DNA from: an uncultured Porphyromonadaceae bacterium
GTDB taxonomy: Bacteria > Bacteroidota > Bacteroidia > Bacteroidales > Muribaculaceae
Length of the DNA stretch: 64,000 nt
Assembly (NCBI GenBank): GCA_946414395.1
Contig: CAMKOE010000003.1
Location: 1 to 64,000 of the forward strand
Reading direction: 5' to 3'
Each line of letters starts with the position of its first letter. The first letter of the stretch is position 1. Shown here in pieces: positions 57,551 to 64,000 of this stretch. The translations under genes and the position numbers were made by a program. A model generated the notes under the pieces. The model was not told the DNA's origin, did no database searches, and was given only the letters and a program-made list of their open reading frames with translations.

Positions 57551-58147
57551 CTACACGGCGGGCTCGATGTTCAAGCCTGCGATGATAATCCACACGAGAA
57601 TGGCCAGCAAGATGAAGATTGCGGCATAGGCGATCAACTTGAACCGGGGACTCGGCATGGTACCGTGCTGATGCAGGCGCGGGTGCATGCTGGTGTAGGG
57701 GCGGTTCATCGTGCGCAGTTTGTCCTCCATGAGGTTGGCCTGCTCCTGCCTGCTGACTGCGGGCTTGGGTTCCCGGGGGACGACGGGCTCGGGCTGCTTT
57801 TTCTTTTCAACCGGCTTTTCCACAATGGGCTTGGGGTTGTCGTCGGGCTTGGGGCCGTCGAGCGACACTTTCAGGTCTGCGCCGCAATAGGGGCAGAAAC
57901 TGATGCCACTGGGCAGTTGCTTGCCACAACTGTGGCAGAACTTTGCCTGGGTGTGATGGCTTGGGGCACCCACATTGGCCGTGCGGCGCGACGTGGTCTC
58001 TGAATCGATGCCGCCGACTACCAGGGCACCATTCTCATACTGGCACACCGCCAAGCACTGTGGACACACCACCTGGCAGTCATGTATCACAAGTTCCTCT
58101 TGTGACACCTCCATCCATTTTCCGCACTGTGGGCACTTTAGTTCCAT
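57551..58147 (-). CDS. Zinc-ribbon protein with C-terminal TM anchor
   Basis: MELKCPQCGKWMEV, CQVVCPQC, FCHSCGKQLPSGISFCPYCGADL; C-terminal hydrophobic helix. Confidence 0.8.
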   Translation of the reverse strand: MELKCPQCGKWMEVSQEELVIHDCQVVCPQCLAVCQYENGALVVGGIDSETTSRRTANVGAPSHHTQAKFCHSCGKQLPSGISFCPYCGADLKVSLDGPKPDDNPKPIVEKPVEKKKQPEPVVPREPKPAVSRQEQANLMEDKLRTMNRPYTSMHPRLHQHGTMPSPRFKLIAYAAIFILLAILVWIIIAGLNIEPAV

Positions 58148-58368
58148 AATTTCTAGTTCATTAATGTCGTCACGTGGCCACAAAGGTACTGCTTTAGTGT
58201 CAATGTTGCAAATTAAATTTTTAACAAAAGTGGGCCATGCTACCCGTTTTTGGGAGCCAAAAAGGCCAAAAAACAAAAATTGTTGCCTTTTTGCTTTTAC
58301 ATTTTAAGAATAACTATTACTTTTGCACCCGCTAAACTGTCGAAATCACTAAAATTAACGCAATAGAA

Positions 58369-59049
58369 ATGGCAAAAAAACAAGATCAAGGTGCCCGCAC
58401 GACCCTGGAAGAGGTGAATGACTCCCTCTCGAGTGCAGCACAACGCATTGAAGACAACAAGAAGTACATCAATTGGGCCCTCATCGCTATCGCAGTCCTT
58501 GTACTGCTGGCAGTGGGCTACATCTATGGAATCCGCAACCCGAATCTCCAGAAGGCTAAGGATCAGATCGGCAAGGCCGACCTCGAGTTGATGCAGGGCA
58601 ATCAGGATGAAGCATTGAAGGACTACGAGAAGGTGGCCAGTGAGTTTGGCAACAAGCCCGCCGAGCGCGCCCACCTCAACGCCGCCATCATTCTCTACCA
58701 GAAGGGTGAGTATGAGAAGGCTGCCAAGCATCTCGAGGATTATTCTCCCGCCGGTAACCTCATCGGTCCCGCTAGCCAGTCGCTGCTGGGTGACTGCTAT
58801 GTGAACCTCAAGAAGTATGACCAGGCCATCGCTGCCTTTGACAAGGCTATCAGCATGGCTGGCGACAACGAGGCCTATGCTCCTGTCTTCATGATGAAGA
58901 AGGCTACCGTGCTCCACGCGCAGAAGAAGTATGCCGACGAGGCCGCCATCTTCCAGACCATCAAGGATAACTATCCCGTGTTCGGCCAGAGCAACGGTAT
59001 CAATATCGACAAGTATCTCGAGCGTGCTAACGCACTTGCTGGCAAGTAA
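58369..59049 (+). CDS. Tetratricopeptide repeat protein (YfgM-like topology)
   Basis: N-terminal TM INWALIAIAVLVLLAVGYIYG, TPR repeats. Confidence 0.85.
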   Translation: MAKKQDQGARTTLEEVNDSLSSAAQRIEDNKKYINWALIAIAVLVLLAVGYIYGIRNPNLQKAKDQIGKADLELMQGNQDEALKDYEKVASEFGNKPAERAHLNAAIILYQKGEYEKAAKHLEDYSPAGNLIGPASQSLLGDCYVNLKKYDQAIAAFDKAISMAGDNEAYAPVFMMKKATVLHAQKKYADEAAIFQTIKDNYPVFGQSNGINIDKYLERANALAGK

Positions 59050-59070
59050 ATCATGACTTGATACAAGATA

Positions 59071-59112
59071 GAGGGTTGGACAAAACTTAGTTTTGTACCA
59101 ACTCTTTTTTTA
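59071..59112 (+). terminator. Rho-independent terminator
   Basis: GAGGGTTGGACAAAAC-tta-GTTTTGTACCAACTCTTTTTTT. Confidence 0.75.
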
Positions 59113-59140
59113 ACATTAACCACAATACAATCTTTAAATT

Positions 59141-59854
59141 ATGAAACCAATCTATCATCGCATATTGCTCAAACTCAGCGGCGAGTCACTGGCTGCCGAG
59201 CAGAGTAGTGGCATCGACCCGCAGCGCGTGGCCGACTATGCCACCCAGATCAAGGAAATCGTCGATGCCGGCGTGCAGGTCGCCATCGTCGTGGGCGGCG
59301 GTAACATCTTCCGCGGCCTCAAGGGCGCCGCCCAGGGCTTTGACCGCGTCAAGGGTGACCAGATGGGTATGCTCGCCACCGTGATCAACGCGCTGGCGCT
59401 CTCATCGGCACTCGAGGCCATCGGCCAACCTGCCCAGGTGTTCACCGCCATCGGCATGTTCCCCATCGGTGAGCACTACAGCAAGTGGCGCGCCATCGAG
59501 GCCATGCAGGCCGGCAAGGTCGCCATCTGCTCCTGCGGCACGGGCAGTCCCTTCTTCACCACCGACACGGGCAGCACGCTGCGTGCCATCGAGGTCGAGG
59601 CCGACGTCATGCTCAAGGGCACCCGCGTGGACGGCATCTACACCGCCGACCCCGAGAAGGATCCCACGGCCACCCGGTTTGACCGCATCACCTATGACGA
59701 GATCTACAACCGCGGCCTCAAGGTCATGGACATGACTGCCACCGTCATGGCCCGTGACAACAAGTTGCCCATCCACGTGTTCAACATGGATGTGTACGGC
59801 AACCTCAAGAAGGTGATGAGCGGCGAGCCCATCGGCACCGTCGTTACCTTGTAA
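59141..59854 (+). CDS. pyrH: UMP kinase
   Basis: YHRILLKLSGESLA, VVGGGNIFRG, GTGSPFFTTDT, KGTRVDGIYTADPEKDPTA. Confidence 0.97.
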   Translation: MKPIYHRILLKLSGESLAAEQSSGIDPQRVADYATQIKEIVDAGVQVAIVVGGGNIFRGLKGAAQGFDRVKGDQMGMLATVINALALSSALEAIGQPAQVFTAIGMFPIGEHYSKWRAIEAMQAGKVAICSCGTGSPFFTTDTGSTLRAIEVEADVMLKGTRVDGIYTADPEKDPTATRFDRITYDEIYNRGLKVMDMTATVMARDNKLPIHVFNMDVYGNLKKVMSGEPIGTVVTL

Positions 59855-59898
59855 CCGACGTACCGAGTACCCACAAGCCGTCAAGGACACAAAACAAC

Positions 59899-59963
59899 AA
59901 CAATAAGTACAATAAATACAAAGTCTTAATCAACAGGCAATTGTATTTGTTGTACTTATTGTT
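59899..59963. terminator. Long AT-rich inverted repeat between convergent genes
   Basis: AACAATAAGTACAATAAATACAA / TTGTATTTGTTGTACTTATTGTT, 23-bp arms, one mismatch. Confidence 0.6.
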
Positions 59964-59988
59964 TTCCTTTTCTCGTTGACGATGTTTT

Positions 59989-60411
59989 CTAGAAGAGTCC
60001 TGATAGCCATCGGGCCAGCAGCCCGTCGAGGTGCAGTGGTACGACAAGGAACTTGATTGTCAGTATCATCGAGCAGATCACGTAGATGATTTCCAGCGGC
60101 AGAATGATAGCCCATGCCAGTGTGGTCATGGACATCTTGTTGAGTGCCTTATAACGTTGTGGCGGGCGATAATGCTTTGAGGTCTGCTTGATGTGATGCT
60201 CAACAGCCAGTGTCAGGGCAAAGTAAATCACACCTGCTATAATCAAGGTGAAAGTATTATAATCGAGGATTGACATGATCAGTATTCCTACGGGCGTGAA
60301 GAGAAACATGATCAACCCGTAATAGAATCTGCTCCACTGCAGGTCAATCTTGTTCTCTCGCTTGCCTTTCTCGTGATGCTTGCAACACCGGTAATAGATG
60401 TATCGTAGCAT
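59989..60411 (-). CDS. Hypothetical membrane protein
   Basis: Three or four hydrophobic segments; non-shadow ORF. Confidence 0.65.
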   Translation of the reverse strand: MLRYIYYRCCKHHEKGKRENKIDLQWSRFYYGLIMFLFTPVGILIMSILDYNTFTLIIAGVIYFALTLAVEHHIKQTSKHYRPPQRYKALNKMSMTTLAWAIILPLEIIYVICSMILTIKFLVVPLHLDGLLARWLSGLF

Positions 60412-60478
60412 AATACCTTGTCATTGGCTTCAATAAAGAACTCTCCAGCAACAACTGTGCCAATTGGTGGGGAGGGTC

Positions 60479-61438
60479 TTATTGGTCTTGCTGACGGCTG
60501 AACTGTTGCAGGATGTCGACGGCTTCGTCGATGTCGTCGGTGAGGGTGAGCAGCAGGTTCTTGTATTTGCCTGTTGCCATGAGGTGCTGTAGCAGGGGAT
60601 AGACCGGTATCTCCTCGGTCCAGAAGCGCTTGCCCAGGAAAATCATGGGGCTGGCATAGCCGTAGGACAGGTAGTGGTCCTGTACCGCTTCCTGGAATAT
60701 CTCTTGCAGGGTGCCCGCGCTGCCAGGAGCGTAGATGGTGCCGCCAAAGGCTAGAGTGAGAATGTTGTCCTCGCGGATGCTGTTCTCAAAGAATTTGGCA
60801 ATGTGAGTGGCAAACGGCGTTGAAGGCTCGTGCCCATATAGCCACGTGGGGATGCCCAGGCTCACGTATTCGCCCTGCGGATATTGCTTCATTACCTGGA
60901 ATGCGGTGCGCAACCAGCCGTCATCCCGATAGGATGGCGCAATCGTCATCGCCTGGATGGCATCATCCAGTTCACTGGGGGTGCGACCGGCCATCCAGGC
61001 TCCCAGGTGGGCCGCCTCCATGGCCCCGGGACCGCCACCGCTCAGCATGACAAAGCCTTCCCGGGTGAGCCGCTGGCACAATAGCGCTACCTCGCTAAAC
61101 ATCTTGTCGGTCCTGAGCAGGGCATGGCCGCCCAGGATGCCCACGCAACGACGATGGTCATACTCCTTAAAGAATCGGGCGAGTGCCGCATGGATGCAGT
61201 GGTCGTGCAGGGTGCGTGCCAGCAGTTCCTTCACGTTGCGGGCATGCTGCCCCAGTGAGCGATAGCGCTGATACACCTTGTGGTCATAGCAGGAGTCATA
61301 ACTGCTCTCATCGTCGGGGCAGTAGCCCTCGTAGAGTTCGGCCGACGAATACAGCGACTTGCGGGTCACGTCAAATGGGGCCTGCTCCAGGTAGGCCATC
61401 ACGTCCTTCAGTTCTTCATATCCCGTGGCGGTAATCAT
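60479..61438 (-). CDS. LOG-family (lysine decarboxylase-like Rossmann) protein
   Basis: GFVMLSGGGPGAMEAAHLGAWMAG; FGGTIYAPGSAGTLQEIFQEAVQ. Confidence 0.88.
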   Translation of the reverse strand: MITATGYEELKDVMAYLEQAPFDVTRKSLYSSAELYEGYCPDDESSYDSCYDHKVYQRYRSLGQHARNVKELLARTLHDHCIHAALARFFKEYDHRRCVGILGGHALLRTDKMFSEVALLCQRLTREGFVMLSGGGPGAMEAAHLGAWMAGRTPSELDDAIQAMTIAPSYRDDGWLRTAFQVMKQYPQGEYVSLGIPTWLYGHEPSTPFATHIAKFFENSIREDNILTLAFGGTIYAPGSAGTLQEIFQEAVQDHYLSYGYASPMIFLGKRFWTEEIPVYPLLQHLMATGKYKNLLLTLTDDIDEAVDILQQFSRQQDQ

Positions 61439-61675
61439 CTGACAAGTCTTTTAAGGAGATTAAGTTCATGAATGACAAAATTACTAATAATTTGGCTTGA
61501 AAACCAGCGATTTTAACAGTTTGGGACTGTTAAAAAGTGTAACAAAGTGGTGATATGGGGCAAAATGTCCATTTTTTGTGACTTTTTGCCCATTTAATTA
61601 TCGTCATGGTTGTAATTTTGTCGAACGAAAAAATCTCCACTTCAGGTTTGGTTACTACTAATTAATGTGATAGCA

Positions 61676-63124
61676 ATGAAAAGAATTACAACATTAGCCC
61701 TCTTGCTGACCATCGTCAGCATGACCGCCCTGGCAGGTGGTCTCCTCCACAACACCAATCAGCACATCGCATTCATGCGCATGATGGCCCGTGGTGCCAG
61801 CCATGAGATCGATGCCGTCTATACCAACCCCGCTGGTCTGGCCTTTATGGACCATGACGGCTGGACCCTGTCGCTCAATATCCAGAGCGCTTCTCAACGT
61901 CGTGACGTGCTCACCACGTTTGCCCTCTTCCCCGAGGCCGACCACACCCGCCTGTACAAGGGCAAGGCCGAGGCTCCGGTTCTCCCGTCACTCTACGGTG
62001 CCTACAAGAAGAACCGCTGGACGTTCTCTGGTTTCTTTGGCATCACTGGTGGCGGCGGCAAGTGTGACTTTGACAGCGGCCTGCCCATGTTTGACGCCGC
62101 TGTGATGGCCGGTGTAGCCGCACAGACCAAGCCGCTCATCGCCAAGTTCCCCCAGGCAGCCCCCTTGTTCCCCCAGGGCTATGTGGATCCGTCATTCTAT
62201 GACATCGAGTCGGCAATGAAAGGCCGTCAGTATATCTTCGGACTGCAATTGGGTGGTACCTACAAGATCCTTGACTGGATGAGTGCCTATGCCGGTTTCC
62301 GCATGAACTATTTTAACGGCAACTATTCCGGCCACATCACAGCAAGTGCCAATGACAAATTGAAGAGCGCGGTCGGTCAGATAATGCCCCTGGTGCAACA
62401 GTATGCACCCGAGTATGTGCCCGTGCTCTCAAGTATGTCAGGTGAAGGCGGATTGGCCAAGGTCGCACTCGACTGCTCCCAGACCGGTTGGGGAGTGACA
62501 CCCATCATCGGTGTAGATCTGGTATGGAAAGGCTTTACCCTGGCTGCCAAGTATGAGTTCAAGACCAACTTGAACATCGAGAACGATAACAAGACGTTTG
62601 AGACCGATGTACCTGATGCGTTCAAGGAGAAGATGGCCGACTACAAGCACGGTGTGAACACGCCCAGCGACCTGCCCGCAGTGTTCTATGCCGCTCTGGG
62701 CTATGAGTTCATCCCCAACAAGTTGCGCGCCACTGTCGAGTATCACTACTATGACGACAAGCACGCCGAGATGGCCCATGACAAGCAGAAACACCTGCGC
62801 CACGGCACCCACGAGGTGCTCGCCGGCGTGGAGTGGGACATCAACAAGACGTTCACCGTGAGCGCCGGTGCCCAGAACACCGACTACGGCCTGAGCGACG
62901 CTTACCAGACCCACACCTCGTTCTCCTGCGACAGTTACTCGATCGGCCTGGGTGGCGCTGTCAACCTGAGCGAGAAGGTGAAACTCAACGTGGGCTACTT
63001 CTGGACAACCTACAAGGACTATGACCGCAGCGAGACCGACTACTTCGGCACCACGCTGCCCGGCAAGGACACCTACAGCCGCACCAACAAGGTATTCGGT
63101 GCCGGTATCGACTTCAAGTTCTAA
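61676..63124 (+). CDS. OmpP1/FadL-like outer membrane transport protein
   Basis: Signal peptide; DAVYTNPAGLAFM; C-terminal VFGAGIDFKF. Confidence 0.85.
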   Translation: MKRITTLALLLTIVSMTALAGGLLHNTNQHIAFMRMMARGASHEIDAVYTNPAGLAFMDHDGWTLSLNIQSASQRRDVLTTFALFPEADHTRLYKGKAEAPVLPSLYGAYKKNRWTFSGFFGITGGGGKCDFDSGLPMFDAAVMAGVAAQTKPLIAKFPQAAPLFPQGYVDPSFYDIESAMKGRQYIFGLQLGGTYKILDWMSAYAGFRMNYFNGNYSGHITASANDKLKSAVGQIMPLVQQYAPEYVPVLSSMSGEGGLAKVALDCSQTGWGVTPIIGVDLVWKGFTLAAKYEFKTNLNIENDNKTFETDVPDAFKEKMADYKHGVNTPSDLPAVFYAALGYEFIPNKLRATVEYHYYDDKHAEMAHDKQKHLRHGTHEVLAGVEWDINKTFTVSAGAQNTDYGLSDAYQTHTSFSCDSYSIGLGGAVNLSEKVKLNVGYFWTTYKDYDRSETDYFGTTLPGKDTYSRTNKVFGAGIDFKF

Positions 63125-63163
63125 AGAAAAAAACGATATATAAAAATCTTTATCCTATGGGCA

Positions 63164-63198
63164 ACACCGCCGTCCGATATCATGTCGGGCGGCGGTGT
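63164..63198. terminator. Bidirectional hairpin
   Basis: ACACCGCCGTCCGA-tatcatg-TCGGGCGGCGGTGT. Confidence 0.65.
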
Positions 63199-63220
63199 CG
63201 TATCAATAAGTGTCAAACTG

Positions 63221-63769
63221 TTAATTCTCCCTCAGCAGGTTGGTCATCATGGTGTTCCAGTCCTGGGCATCCGAGATGCTGCCCAGCATGCCCTGGTGGA
63301 CAGGGAAGGCCAGGCTGTCGTTGAGCGTGTAGGTCACCTGCGGGATTTTGACATACAGTCCCAGCGTGTTCAGCGTCTGGCCCGACTGGTACTGCTGACC
63401 CAGTTGCTTGAAGTCCTCGGCATTGATGTAGTACAGGCGGTCACCCTTGTTACACAGATAGATGCGCGAGAAATCGCGATTTTCCAGTTCCTGGGCACAC
63501 TGCAGCAGGCAACGGGTGACGTCAAAGCGGTCAAAGTTGCGCTCATCGGCCTCGCCCACGTTAAAGGACAGTTCCTTCCTGGGGTTGTACCACGGCTGTG
63601 TCACCTCGATGTTGATGCCATTGTTGGCGGGGTCCAGGTTCTTGAGTTCGACCCTAGAAATGACCTTCTTGCCGCCTCGAACGACGTTGCCCGACACCAC
63701 CGCATGAACGCCGACAAGGGCCAGCACCGCGATAATGGCCACCAGTAGCAGTTTATCGTTGCGTGTCAT
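63221..63769 (-). CDS. Hypothetical protein with N-terminal TM
   Basis: MTRNDKLLLVAIIAVLALVGVHAVVSG; overlaps the upstream peptidase stop by 4 nt. Confidence 0.65.
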   Translation of the reverse strand: MTRNDKLLLVAIIAVLALVGVHAVVSGNVVRGGKKVISRVELKNLDPANNGINIEVTQPWYNPRKELSFNVGEADERNFDRFDVTRCLLQCAQELENRDFSRIYLCNKGDRLYYINAEDFKQLGQQYQSGQTLNTLGLYVKIPQVTYTLNDSLAFPVHQGMLGSISDAQDWNTMMTNLLREN

Positions 63770-64000
63770 TGTTTCTCAAATGTCAAGGTCACACCCTCGG
63801 GGGCGACGGTGAGCATGGCGGGACAGCCTTCGATCATGGGATAATTCCAGTCCTCGTCATGGCTGGCGGGGAAGTCATAGCACACCGGGATGTTGTAGCC
63901 GTTCAGTGTCTCGGCCAGCATCTCGTTCATGTCGGTGTAGTCATGGCTGGGCTCATACTCGGTGAATCGGCCCACGATGATGCCCTTCACATGCTTGAGC
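63766..64000 (-). CDS. S66 family LD-carboxypeptidase-like protein, C-terminal part (N-terminus outside window)
   Basis: LKGIIVGRFTEYEPSHDYTDMNEMLAETLNGYNIPVCYDFPASHDEDWNYPMIEG. Confidence 0.78.
   Translation of the reverse strand, partial: LKHVKGIIVGRFTEYEPSHDYTDMNEMLAETLNGYNIPVCYDFPASHDEDWNYPMIEGCPAMLTVAPEGVTLTFEKQ

Overview
Chromosomal window from a Bacteroidota genome, probably Bacteroidales (Muribaculaceae/Prevotellaceae-like; TAnnTTTG promoters, a T9SS-type C-terminal tail, DUF1016/HicAB, RND and TonB/ExbBD genes). About 45 real genes are supported; most other ORFs in the track are antisense or frame-shadow ORFs in GC-rich coding DNA. Core genes: tRNA-Asn (partial), S41 protease, mfd, comM/yifB, YebC, pheT, LytTR two-component pair, tonB-exbD-exbB, pdxJ, dtd, NatAB-like ABC, PhoRB-like pair with Na/Pi cotransporter, pyrH, LOG protein, FadL-like porin, S66 peptidase (partial). 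Most interesting parts: (1) a tight five-gene operon (52452-57361) joining a VTC-type polyphosphate-polymerase-like protein, DUF4956, DUF2490 and two tandem Cthe_2159-like beta-helix proteins, one a lipoprotein and one dockerin-fused, with a second beta-helix/dockerin pair at 6257-9202; (2) two unannotated paralogous 28/30-aa membrane microproteins (11689-11775, 12645-12737), each the first cistron of a two-gene unit next to a GntR/ABC locus, preceded by interlocked inverted repeats and by tandem dyad operators respectively; (3) three copies (two truncated) of one comM segment interleaved with HicAB, DUF1016 and a lipoprotein; (4) an in-frame palindromic repeat inside the DUF1016 gene; (5) a two-copy dispersed intergenic repeat (about 16.4 kb and 45.5 kb). 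All family names come from reading translated motifs; no database search was possible.
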